A stretch of 64,000 nucleotides of DNA, taken from positions 225,358-289,357 of the forward strand of contig NZ_JAJLQZ010000007.1 in assembly GCF_020991375.1 (NCBI RefSeq). Direction: 5' to 3'. A program made the position numbers and the translations under genes. The notes under the pieces were generated by a model. The model did not search any database and was not told the origin of the DNA. It was given only the letters and a program-made list of their open reading frames with translations. Numbering within the stretch: the stretch's first letter is position 1; every line of letters begins with the position of its first letter. Source of the DNA: Glycomyces amatae. Its GTDB lineage: Bacteria > Actinomycetota > Actinomycetes > Mycobacteriales > Micromonosporaceae. This document shows positions 12,864-20,528 of the stretch, one piece after another.

Positions 12864-13090
12864 TCTCGGCCCTCGCCGTCCAGGGCCGCGACATCGGCGT
12901 CCCATTCGGCCGTGAAGCCGACGGCGTCCGCCGCGGCTTGGACGGCCGCGGCGTCGGCGAGGTAGGCCTGGAGATTCGCCTCGACGAGGGCTTGGCGGAT
13001 GTGCTCGGTGACAGGCACGCCGTGCGCCTCGGCTATGCCCTTCGCTCGGTCGTACTCGTCCTTGGGTATGCGTACTGAGATCATGTCCAT
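12860..13090 (-). CDS. Antitoxin of the MazF-like pair (ribbon-helix-helix)
   Basis: 76 residues. Begins with a short strand MISVRIPKDEYDRAK and helices consistent with a ribbon-helix-helix DNA-binding domain, followed by an Ala-rich acidic tail that would wrap the toxin. Two starts are possible (ATG 13090 or 13084), neither with a good ribosome binding site. A 13-bp inverted repeat lies 18 bases upstream and is the likely autoregulatory site. Confidence 0.68.
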   Translation of the reverse strand: MDMISVRIPKDEYDRAKGIAEAHGVPVTEHIRQALVEANLQAYLADAAAVQAAADAVGFTAEWDADVAALDGEGRE

Positions 13091-13108
13091 ACTGCTTTTG
13101 TAGCATGC

Positions 13109-13139
13109 AATTCTGTAGGCGAACAACGCCTACAGAATT
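13109..13139. promoter_or_regulatory. 13-bp inverted repeat upstream of the toxin-antitoxin pair
   Basis: AATTCTGTAGGCG (13109-13121), a 5-base spacer AACAA, and CGCCTACAGAATT (13127-13139) are perfect arms. The site lies between the antitoxin start and the upstream terminator, where the antitoxin or the toxin-antitoxin complex would bind. Confidence 0.7.
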
Positions 13140-13155
13140 TGATGCGGTGTTATCA

Positions 13156-13182
13156 AGGCCCCGGCGCGCTGCGCCGGGGCCT
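13156..13182 (-). terminator. Terminator after the MMPL gene
   Basis: Perfect 12-bp stem AGGCCCCGGCGC with a GCT loop, 14 bases past the MMPL stop on the minus strand. It also insulates the toxin-antitoxin promoter from read-through. Confidence 0.8.
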
Positions 13183-13195
13183 CGCTGTCTCGGGT

Positions 13196-15325
13196 TTAGC
13201 GGACCGCGGCCGGTTCGCGGCCGGTCTCCGTCCGCTCCGGCTCGGGTTCCACCGTCACGTGCGGCAGGACCCTGTCCAGCCATTTCGGGATCCACCACGC
13301 GCCCCGGCCCATGGCCTTCATCAGCGCCGGGACCAGCAGGCAGCGGATCACGAACGCGTCGATGAAGATCGCCGCGGCCATCCCGATCCCGAACTGCTGC
13401 ATCATCCGCGACTCGCTGAACATGAACGCCCCGAACACCGCGATCATGATCGCCGCCGCCGCGGTCACCACGCTCCCGGTCGACGCCAGCCCCTTGCGCA
13501 CCGCCTCGACGGCGTCGCCGGTCCGCACCCACTCCTCGCGCATCCGCGACATCAGGAACACCTCGTAGTCCATCGACAGCCCGAAGATGATCGCGAAGCT
13601 CATCACCGGCACGAACGCCTCGATCGGCCCCGGCTGCGTCCCCAGCAGCCCCTCCTGGAAGATCCAGGCGACCAGGCCCAGGCTCGCGCCGATCGTCAGC
13701 AGGTTGAGCACCGCGGCCTTGAGCGGGATCAGGACCGAGCGGAACACCGCCATCAGCAGCAGCATCGACAGGCCCACCACGATCACCAGGAACAGCGGCG
13801 CCCGCTGCTCGATGATGTCGCTGAAGTCGATCGCCGCGGCCGTCGGACCGCCCACGAGCTGGACCCCCTCGACCCCGTCGAGGTCCTCGCGCAGCTGGTG
13901 CACCAGGTCCACCGTCGCCTCGTCGCTCGGCCCGCCCGTGCCGATCACGAACGACATCCACAGCTGCGGCGCGACCTCGACCGCCGGGGAGGCCTGCTCC
14001 ACCGCGTCGAGCGCCCCGACCGCCTCGTACGCGGCCGCCGCCTCGGCCTCGGTGCCGTCCGTGACCACCATGAGCGGGCCGTTGAAGCCCTTGCCGAACC
14101 CGTCGCTGAGCATGTCGTACGCCTGGCGGCTCTGCAGCTCCTCGGACTCGGTGCCCGCGTCGGCGAAGCCCAGCCGCAGCCCCGTCAGCGGCGCCGAGAG
14201 CGCCACCAGCCCGACGGTGACCAGCACGATCGCCAGCCAGGCGCGCTTCTCGACGAACCGCGACCACGCGTTCCAGCGCCGCCCCGGCACGCCCTTCGCC
14301 TTCGCGGCGTGCCTCCGGACCCGCTTCTCGATCCGCTTCCCGAACAGCGCCAGCAGCGCCGGCAGCAGCGTCACCGAGGCGATCATGGTCACCAGGACCA
14401 CCAGCGCCACCGCGATCGCGACCGATTGCAGCGCACCGAGACCCAGCGCGTACAGGCCGATGAGCGCGATGATCACCACGGAGCCGGCGAACAGGACCGA
14501 GCGCCCGGCCGTGTCCAGCGCGGCGGCCGCCGCGGCCCTGCGGCTCGCGCCGCCCAGCAGCTCGGAGCGGAAGCGCGCGAAGATGAGCAGCGCGTAGTCG
14601 ACCCCGACGCCCAGGCCCACCAGGAACAGGATCGGCGTCAGGAAGGTCGGCAGCGTCACGACGTGCGAGACGAGCACGGCCAGGCCGAACGTGGTCCCCA
14701 CGGCGAACACCGCGGTGATGAGCGGCAGGCTCGCGGCCAGGAACGACCCGAACATGAGCACGAGGATCACCAGCGCCGCGAGGATGCCGACGCCCTCGGC
14801 GGCCCCGCCGCCGCCCTCCTCGACCTCGCGGATCGGGTCGCCGCCCAGCGCGACCTCCAGGCCGTCCCCGGAGGCCTCCTCGGCGAGCGGCAGCAGCGCC
14901 GCGGCCTCCTCGGCGGTGCCGTCGAAGACCGCCGTCGCGTACCCGACGGTGCCGTCCTCGCCGATCGCCCCGTACTCGGCGTACGGGTCGTTCACCGACG
15001 CGACCCCGGGCATCCCGGCGATCTCGGCCAGGAGCGCGTCGACGCGGTCCCGCTCGGCCGCGACGTCGTCGGCCGCGAAGACCACCTGCACCGAGACGTC
15101 GTTCGCCTCGGGCGCGCGCTCCTCGAGCAGGTCGGCCAGCTCCTGGGACTCGGTCCCGGGCATGGAGAAGTCGTCCTCGAAGGCCGAGCCGACCGCGCCG
15201 GAGGCGCCGATCGACGCGCCGAACACGAGGACCCAGAGGAGGATCGCGATCCAGGGGCGCCGCTGCGTCCAGTGGGACAGCCGGGCCATCGCCGAACGCG
15301 GTTGTGAGGCAAGGTGTGGTTCCAT
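13196..15325 (-). CDS. MMPL/RND-family membrane transporter
   Basis: About 709 residues with the duplicated MMPL layout: a transmembrane helix, a large external domain (residues 45-180), five helices, a long cytoplasmic basic linker (KRIEKRVRRHAAKAKG), then the same pattern again. The motif GLGVGVDYALLIFARFRSE and its second-half partner GLSMDYEVFLMSRMREE carry the membrane-embedded acidic residues of proton-driven members. The family exports lipids or drugs; the substrate here is unknown. An in-frame GTG at 15334 is an alternative start. The two-component pair just upstream is oriented the same way and may control it. Confidence 0.88.
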   Translation of the reverse strand: MEPHLASQPRSAMARLSHWTQRRPWIAILLWVLVFGASIGASGAVGSAFEDDFSMPGTESQELADLLEERAPEANDVSVQVVFAADDVAAERDRVDALLAEIAGMPGVASVNDPYAEYGAIGEDGTVGYATAVFDGTAEEAAALLPLAEEASGDGLEVALGGDPIREVEEGGGGAAEGVGILAALVILVLMFGSFLAASLPLITAVFAVGTTFGLAVLVSHVVTLPTFLTPILFLVGLGVGVDYALLIFARFRSELLGGASRRAAAAAALDTAGRSVLFAGSVVIIALIGLYALGLGALQSVAIAVALVVLVTMIASVTLLPALLALFGKRIEKRVRRHAAKAKGVPGRRWNAWSRFVEKRAWLAIVLVTVGLVALSAPLTGLRLGFADAGTESEELQSRQAYDMLSDGFGKGFNGPLMVVTDGTEAEAAAAYEAVGALDAVEQASPAVEVAPQLWMSFVIGTGGPSDEATVDLVHQLREDLDGVEGVQLVGGPTAAAIDFSDIIEQRAPLFLVIVVGLSMLLLMAVFRSVLIPLKAAVLNLLTIGASLGLVAWIFQEGLLGTQPGPIEAFVPVMSFAIIFGLSMDYEVFLMSRMREEWVRTGDAVEAVRKGLASTGSVVTAAAAIMIAVFGAFMFSESRMMQQFGIGMAAAIFIDAFVIRCLLVPALMKAMGRGAWWIPKWLDRVLPHVTVEPEPERTETGREPAAVR

Positions 15326-15520
15326 GCGGTCCACTGTCGGCGCGGCGAACGCCCGGCCGCATCACCTTCACGGGGCGACCGCCGTACGCCCGGGGGACCA
15401 CACCCGGGCCGGGCGACTACACCCCCGGTCGCACCGGCCCGCCGGCGAGCTGCGGCGCCGGCTCCGAGGAGCGCCCGCCGAAGGCCCCGCCCTTCTGCGC
15501 GGCCGGGCCCTCGACCGGTC

Positions 15521-16195
15521 TCAGGACTCCCCGTCGGTCCAGGTCGGACGGACCAGGCCCGACTCGTACGCGGTCACCACCAGCTGCGCGCGGTCGCGCG
15601 CCGACAGCTTCGACATGATCCGGCTGACGTGCGTCTTCGCCGTCGCGGGCGACAGGAACAGCGTCCCGGCGATCTCGTCGTTGCTCATGCCCGTCGCCAC
15701 CAGCTTGAGCACCTCGGTCTCGCGCTCGGTGAGCGCGTTCAGCCTCGAGCTCGGCTCGGGCCGGGCGACGCGCCCGGCGAACTCGCCGATGAGCCGCCGC
15801 GTGACCTTGGGGGAGATGAGCGCCTCGCCGATCGCGACCACCCGGATCGCGTGCAGGAGCTCGTCCGGGTCGGTGTCCTTGAGGAGGAATCCGCTCGCGC
15901 CCGCGCGCAGCGCCCGGTACACGTAGTCGTCCTCGTCGAACGTCGTCAGGATCACCACCTTGACGCCGTCGAGCTTCGGGTCGGCGCCGAGCCGCTCGGT
16001 CGCCTCCAGGCCGTCCATGCCGGGCATCCGGATGTCCATGAGCAGCACGTCCGGGCGGTGCCGCCGCGCCAGCTCCAGCGCCTCGCGCCCGTCGCCGGCC
16101 TCGGCGACCAGCTCGATGTCCTCCTCGTCGCCGAGGATCGAGGCGAACCCGGCCCGCACCAGCCGCTGATCGTCCACCAGCATCACGCGGATCAC
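15521..16195 (-). CDS. NarL/LuxR-type response regulator
   Basis: 224 residues: receiver domain with DD near residues 8-9 and phospho-acceptor Asp54 (VLLMDIRMPG), switch residues LTTFDEDDY and FLLKDTDP, then a LuxR-type HTH (LTERETEVLKLVATGMSNDEIAGTLFLSPATAKTHVSRIMSKL). GTG 16195 overlaps the kinase stop (GTGA), so the two are translationally coupled. The MMPL exporter downstream is a plausible target. Confidence 0.92.
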   Translation of the reverse strand: MIRVMLVDDQRLVRAGFASILGDEEDIELVAEAGDGREALELARRHRPDVLLMDIRMPGMDGLEATERLGADPKLDGVKVVILTTFDEDDYVYRALRAGASGFLLKDTDPDELLHAIRVVAIGEALISPKVTRRLIGEFAGRVARPEPSSRLNALTERETEVLKLVATGMSNDEIAGTLFLSPATAKTHVSRIMSKLSARDRAQLVVTAYESGLVRPTWTDGES

Positions 16196-17325
16196 TCGAC
16201 CACCTCCAACGGCCATGTGGCCTCCACGGTGAAGCCGCCGTCGTCGAGCGGCCCCGCGTAGAAGGTACCGCCGAGCCCCTCGGCCCGCTCGCGCATCCCC
16301 ATGAGGCCGTTCCCGGGAGCCTTGGCGCCCTTGGCGACCCCGTCGTCGACCACTGAGACCGCCAGTGTCGACGTCCCGGTCACCACCTTCACCTGGACGC
16401 GCTTCGCCTTGGCGTGCCGCAGCACGTTCGTCAGCGACTCCTGCACCACCCGGAACGCGGCCGCGTCCACCGTCGCCGGCAGCTCGGCCCGCCCGTCCAC
16501 CCGCAGGTCGACCTCCAGGCCCGATTCGCGCGCGGCGTCCACCAGCGACGACAGCTGGTCCAGGCTCGGCCCCGGCCCGGTCGGGGCGTCCTCGCCGGGA
16601 TCGCGCAGCACCCCGACCAGGGCCCGCAGCTCCCGCAGCGACAGCCGGCTCGTGTCGGCGATGACCTGGAGCGTCTCATGCGTCGCGAACCCGGGGTCGC
16701 GCCGCAGCCTGCGCAGCGCCGCCGCCGTCTGCACGTTGATGAGCGACAGGTGGTGGCCCACCGCGTCGTGCAGCTCCCGGGCGATCCGCAGCCGCTCCTC
16801 GGCCACGCTGCGCCGCTGCGTCTCGGCGAGCGCCACGGCCGTCTCGGCCCGGTACCGCCGGTGGTGCGCCACGACCGCGCCGATCGCCGGGATCGCGATG
16901 ATCCAGCCGCCGAGCATGAACGTCTCGCTCGCGGTGATGTGCGCGAAGTCGGCGATGACCTCCGAGACCACGATGATCAGGAACGTGCAGGCCGCGATGA
17001 TCCCCGCCGCGACCACCCGGCCCAGCGCCGCGAGCGTGTACAGCGCGATGGCGAAGCCCATGAGCGTCGGCCCGTCGATCGACGAGGCCGGGAAGTACAC
17101 CAGGGTCGCCACCAGCGTCACGAGCGTCACCGTGAGCGGGAACGAGGAGCGGAAGAACACCGCCGCGACCGACACCGCGAGCATCGCCCACGCCAGGTCC
17201 TCGTTGAGCCCCTCCGTGTCGTTCCGCTTCACGGCCCACTGGATCAGCGTCCACGTCAGGACGATCACCGCGTTGACGGAGCCGACGATCAGGTCGACGG
17301 CGCGCACGGAGTAGCGGTTCAGCAC
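16192..17325 (-). CDS. Sensor histidine kinase (HisKA_3)
   Basis: 377 residues. Hydrophobic helices span about residues 10-150, then EERLRIARELHDAVGHHLS with phospho-acceptor His186, and an HATPase domain (AFRVVQESLTNVLRHAKA, GNGLMGMRERAEGLGG). It has no clear external sensor domain. GTG 17325 sits only one base after a GGAGG, unusually close, so the exact start is uncertain. Confidence 0.9.
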   Translation of the reverse strand: MLNRYSVRAVDLIVGSVNAVIVLTWTLIQWAVKRNDTEGLNEDLAWAMLAVSVAAVFFRSSFPLTVTLVTLVATLVYFPASSIDGPTLMGFAIALYTLAALGRVVAAGIIAACTFLIIVVSEVIADFAHITASETFMLGGWIIAIPAIGAVVAHHRRYRAETAVALAETQRRSVAEERLRIARELHDAVGHHLSLINVQTAAALRRLRRDPGFATHETLQVIADTSRLSLRELRALVGVLRDPGEDAPTGPGPSLDQLSSLVDAARESGLEVDLRVDGRAELPATVDAAAFRVVQESLTNVLRHAKAKRVQVKVVTGTSTLAVSVVDDGVAKGAKAPGNGLMGMRERAEGLGGTFYAGPLDDGGFTVEATWPLEVVE

Positions 17326-17341
17326 GCCTCCCAGCCTAGGC

Positions 17342-17371
17342 AGGAGCGCCCGGCCGCGGCCGGGCGCTCCT
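17342..17371 (-). terminator. Terminator after tex
   Basis: AGGAGCGCCCGGCC and its exact complement form a 14-bp stem with a minimal GC loop, directly after the Tex stop on the minus strand and before the kinase gene. Confidence 0.8.
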
Positions 17372-17378
17372 CGGTCCG

Positions 17379-19709
17379 CTACTTCGTCAGGCCGGCCCGG
17401 CGCAGCGCCTCGGCCATCGCGCTCTGCGGCGCGGCCTGCTGCCCGCCGCGCTGGCGCGGCTGCTGACGGCCGCCGTTCCCCTTGCCGCCCTTGCCGCCGC
17501 CTTGCTGCTGCCCACCGCGTCGGCCTCCACCGGCCTCGGGCTCGTCCTCCAGCCGCATCGTCAGCGAGATCCGCTGCCGCTGCAAATCGACGCTCAGCAC
17601 CTTCACCTTGACGACGTCGCCGGGCTTGACGATCTCGCGCGGGTCCTCGACGTAGCGGTTCGCCAGCGCCGAGATGTGCACCAGGCCGTCCTGGTGGACG
17701 CCGATGTCGACGAACGCGCCGAAGGCCGCGACGTTCGTCACGGCCCCTTCGAGGAGCATCCCCGGTTCGAGGTCGGCGACCTTCTCGACGCCCTCCTTGA
17801 ACGCGGCGGCCTTGAACTCGGGCCGCGGGTCGCGGCCGGGCTTCTCCAGCTCGGCGATGATGTCGGTGACCGTCGGCACGCCGAAGCGCTCGTCGGCGAA
17901 GTCGCCCGGCCTGAGCCTGCGGAGCGTCTTCGCGTCCCCGACGATCCCGCCCACCGTGGCCCCGGTGGCCGCGAGGATCCGCTCTACGACCGGGTACGCC
18001 TCGGGGTGGACCGCGGAGGCGTCGAGCGGGTTGGCCCCGCCCGGCACCCGGAGGAACCCGGCGGCCTGCTCGAACGCCTTGGGGCCCAAGCGGGGCACGC
18101 CGAGCAGCGCCTTGCGGTCGGCGAAGCGGCCGTGCTCGTCGCGGTAGGCGACGATGTTCGCGGCGACGCTCTCGGAGAGCCCGGAGACCTGCGACAGGAG
18201 CGGCGCCGAGGCGGTGTTGAGGTCCACGCCGACGGCGTTCACGGCGTCCTCGACGACCGCCTCGAGCGAGCGGGTGAGCTTGGACTCGGTGAGGTCGTGC
18301 TGGTACTGGCCGACGCCGATGTGCTTGGGCTCGATCTTGACCAGCTCGGCCAGCGGGTCCTGGAGGCGGCGCGCGATGGAGACGGCCCCGCGCAGGGACA
18401 CGTCCATGCCCGGGAGCTCCTTGGTGGCGTAGGCGGACGCCGAGTAGATCGACGCGCCGGCCTCGGAGACGACGATCTTCGACAGCTCGGCGGTGCCCGC
18501 GAACGCCTTGACGAGGTCGGCGGCGAGCCGGTCGGTCTCGCGGGAGGCGGTGCCGTTGCCGATGGCGACGAGCTGCACGCCGTGCTTCTTGACGAGCGCG
18601 CCGAGCACCGCCAGCGCGTCGTCCCAGCGGTTCTGCGGCTGGTGCGGGTAGATCGCGGTGGCGTCGAGCACCTTCCCGGTCGCGTCCACGACGGCGACCT
18701 TGACGCCGGTGCGGTACCCCGGGTCCAGGCCGAGGACGGCCTTCGGGCCGGCGGGGGCCGCGAGCAGGAGGTCCTTCAGGTTCGCCGCGAAGACCTTCAC
18801 GGCCTCGTCCTCGGCGAGCTGCCACAGCCGCATCCGCAGGTCCACGCCGAGCTTGACGAGGATGCGGGTGCGCCAGGCCCACGAGACGGTCTTGGCCAGC
18901 CACGCGTCGGCGGGCCGCCCGGCGTCGCGGACGCCGAACTTGGCGGCGATCACGTCCTCGCAGTCGGCCCCGTCGGCCTCGGTCTCGCCCGGCTCCAGCG
19001 CGAGCGAGAGCGCCTCCTCCTTCTCGCCGCGGAACAGCGCGAGCACCCGGTGCGAGGGGAGCGTGGTGAACGTCTCGGCGAAGTCGAAGTAGTCGGAGAA
19101 CTTCGCGCCCTTCTCCTCGGCGCCGTCGCGGACCCTGGAGACGATCCTGCCCTTGCGCCACATGCGTTCGCGCAGGTCGCCGATGAGGTCGGCGTCCTCG
19201 GAGAACCGCTCGGTGAGGATCGCGCGCGCCCCCGCGAGGGCGGCGGCCGCGTCGGCCACGTCCTTCTCGGGGTCCAGGTACGCCGCCGCGGCGGTCTCCG
19301 GGTCCTGTGAGGGATCACTCAGCAGGAGGTCGGCGAGCGGCTCCAGGCCGGCCTCGCGGGCGATCTGGGCCTTGGTGCGGCGCTTGACCTTGAACGGCGC
19401 GTAGAGGTCCTCGAGCCGGGCCTTGGTGTCGGCGGCGTCGATCTGCGCGGTGAGCTCCGGGGTGAGCTTCCCCTGCTCGCCGATGGATTCGAGCACGGCC
19501 TTGCGGCGGGCCTCCAGTTCCCGCAGGTACCCGAGGCGCTCCTCGAGGGCGCGCAGCTGCTCGTCGGAGAGGCCCTCGGTGGCCTCCTTGCGGTATCGGG
19601 CGATGAAGGGGACGGTGGAGCCGTCGTCCAGGAGCGCGACGGCCGCGCGGACTTGATGGGAGCCGACCGAGAGTTCTTCGGCGATGCGTTGATCGATAGC
19701 TTGAGCCAC
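17379..19709 (-). CDS. tex: Tex-type RNA-binding transcription accessory protein
   Basis: 776 residues with the full Tex layout: N-terminal helical domain (IDQRIAEELSVGSHQV, DDGSTVPFIARYRKEATEGLS), a YqgF-like RNase H fold (AVLGLDPGYRTGVKVAVVD), helix-hairpin-helix repeats (LNTASAPLLSQVSGLSESVA), and a C-terminal S1 domain (EPGMLLEGAVTNVAAFGAFVDIGVHQDGLVHIS). A low-complexity Gly/Gln/Arg tail follows, as in many actinobacterial members. Tex binds nucleic acids and affects transcription; its exact role is unsettled. GTG 19709 gives the family length; no Shine-Dalgarno is visible, so it may be leaderless. Confidence 0.92.
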   Translation of the reverse strand: MAQAIDQRIAEELSVGSHQVRAAVALLDDGSTVPFIARYRKEATEGLSDEQLRALEERLGYLRELEARRKAVLESIGEQGKLTPELTAQIDAADTKARLEDLYAPFKVKRRTKAQIAREAGLEPLADLLLSDPSQDPETAAAAYLDPEKDVADAAAALAGARAILTERFSEDADLIGDLRERMWRKGRIVSRVRDGAEEKGAKFSDYFDFAETFTTLPSHRVLALFRGEKEEALSLALEPGETEADGADCEDVIAAKFGVRDAGRPADAWLAKTVSWAWRTRILVKLGVDLRMRLWQLAEDEAVKVFAANLKDLLLAAPAGPKAVLGLDPGYRTGVKVAVVDATGKVLDATAIYPHQPQNRWDDALAVLGALVKKHGVQLVAIGNGTASRETDRLAADLVKAFAGTAELSKIVVSEAGASIYSASAYATKELPGMDVSLRGAVSIARRLQDPLAELVKIEPKHIGVGQYQHDLTESKLTRSLEAVVEDAVNAVGVDLNTASAPLLSQVSGLSESVAANIVAYRDEHGRFADRKALLGVPRLGPKAFEQAAGFLRVPGGANPLDASAVHPEAYPVVERILAATGATVGGIVGDAKTLRRLRPGDFADERFGVPTVTDIIAELEKPGRDPRPEFKAAAFKEGVEKVADLEPGMLLEGAVTNVAAFGAFVDIGVHQDGLVHISALANRYVEDPREIVKPGDVVKVKVLSVDLQRQRISLTMRLEDEPEAGGGRRGGQQQGGGKGGKGNGGRQQPRQRGGQQAAPQSAMAEALRRAGLTK

Positions 19710-19841
19710 GGGAGGATTCTGCCAGAGCGCTGCGACAACATGGCCCCAAGCCGGTAGCCCCCACCCCCCGGTGGACGCTTGGTTCGGCATTGGGTAAAGT
19801 TCTATCCCGTCGCCAGGGAATGAAAAACCCCTGGAAGACAT

Positions 19842-19914
19842 GCGGACGTAGCGCAGTTGGTAGCGCGACACCTTGCCAAGGTGTAGGTCGCCGGTTCGAT
19901 CCCGGTCGTCCGCT
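19842..19914 (+). tRNA. tRNA-Gly(GCC)
   Basis: 73-nt cloverleaf: acceptor GCGGACG/CGTCCGC, D-arm GCGC...GCGC, anticodon stem ACACC/GGTGT with loop TTGCCAA (GCC at 19875-19877), T-loop TTCGATC. CCA is not encoded. First of a Gly-Val-Cys cluster; near-identical copies lie at 38820 and 38959. Confidence 0.97.
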
Positions 19915-19938
19915 CGGAGCTCGAAAGAGCGCCTTCCC

Positions 19939-20010
19939 GGACGATTAGCTCAGCGGGAGAGCACTCCCCTGACACGGGAGAGGTCACTGGTTCAATCCCA
20001 GTATCGTCCA
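19939..20010 (+). tRNA. tRNA-Val(GAC)
   Basis: 72 nt: acceptor GGACGAT/ATCGTCC, anticodon stem CTCCC/GGGAG with loop CTGACAC (GAC at 19971-19973), T-arm ACTGG TTCAATC CCAGT. It starts 24 nt after tRNA-Gly and is probably cotranscribed with it. A damaged 3' copy lies near 28160. Confidence 0.96.
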
Positions 20011-20021
20011 CCGCAGTGAGG

Positions 20022-20048
20022 GCCCAGGCTCACAAGGCCTGGGCTTTT
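20022..20048 (+). terminator. Terminator after tRNA-Val
   Basis: GCCCAGGC/GCCTGGGC stem with a 7-nt loop and a TTTT run, between tRNA-Val and tRNA-Cys. Confidence 0.85.
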
Positions 20049-20058
20049 CTCGCATCAT

Positions 20059-20129
20059 GGTGGGTTGGCCGAGTGGTTAGGCAGCGGCCTGCAAAGCCGT
20101 CCACACGGGTTCGACTCCCGTACCCACCT
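20059..20129 (+). tRNA. tRNA-Cys(GCA), copy 1
   Basis: 71 nt: acceptor GGTGGGT/ACCCACC fully paired, anticodon loop CTGCAAA (GCA at 20091-20093), T-arm ACGGG TTCGACT CCCGT, discriminator T. Unlike the Gly and Val genes, CCA follows directly in the DNA (20130-20132). A second complete copy lies at 28249. Confidence 0.96.
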
Positions 20130-20150
20130 CCATCGATATGTCAGAGGATC

Positions 20151-20174
20151 AGAGCCCGGGCGACCGGGCTCTTT
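20151..20174 (+). terminator. Terminator after tRNA-Cys copy 1
   Basis: AGAGCCCGG/CCGGGCTCT stem, GCGA loop, TTT tail. The same hairpin follows copy 2. Confidence 0.85.
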
Positions 20175-20182
20175 CCGCACCC

Positions 20183-20491
20183 ACGCAAGCTTCGTCCGGT
20201 CCGTGAGGCGCAGGGTCTTGTAGGTTTCAGGCTGCCACGACGAACGCCCAGCTCAGCAGACATGTCACCTGATCGGTGAAGATTGATTCAGGTCTCTCGG
20301 GTGCCAGCTCTCTTCCAGCGCGGCACTGGCGCCCCCGGACGCAGGTGAGACCTCACCCCATTGAACTGCGAAAATGCGAGATCGATCGGCCAAAACGCCC
20401 ATACCTGCGCAGACCGGGTACGCCGGGACGCCCGCGGCGAACCGGCTGCGGCAGCGCGACGACATCCAGGGCTGTTGGCGCATTGCGGTGA
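20183..20491. other. Intergenic stretch at the left end of the island
   Basis: About 310 bases with no credible reading frame, RNA gene or repeat that I can see. Composition is less GC-rich than neighbouring genes. Confidence 0.5.
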
Positions 20492-20520
20492 GGGCCGCAG
20501 ACCGTCGCGGTCTGCGGCCC
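20492..20520 (-). terminator. Terminator after the copper ATPase
   Basis: GGGCCGCAGACCG paired with its exact complement (13 bp, TCG loop), just past the ATPase stop on the minus strand. Confidence 0.85.
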
Positions 20521-20528
20521 TTCGCCTT

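Larger units (their letters stand above)
19971..20182 (+). repeat. Left direct repeat of the metal-resistance island
   Basis: From the tRNA-Val anticodon through the terminator, the whole tRNA-Cys and its terminator, this segment recurs at 28160-28372 with high identity, including about 80 unbroken identical bases across GCCTGGGCTTTTCTCGC and most of tRNA-Cys. Confidence 0.85.

Noticed and set aside
12567..15401. Very long minus-strand frame covering the toxin gene and the MMPL gene
   Set aside because: It runs out of frame through the MMPL gene with Arg/Gly-biased sequence; only its last 98 codons are a real gene.
16192..19161. Minus-strand frame extending the second kinase to 989 residues through tex
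   Set aside because: The extension is low-complexity shadow of the tex gene in another frame and crosses a terminator at 17342-17371.
20151..20174. Possible attachment core at the tRNA-Cys 3' end
   Set aside because: The repeats flanking the island are about 210 bp and include whole tRNA genes, unlike a short attL/attR core, and no integrase is present; a precise att site cannot be defined.
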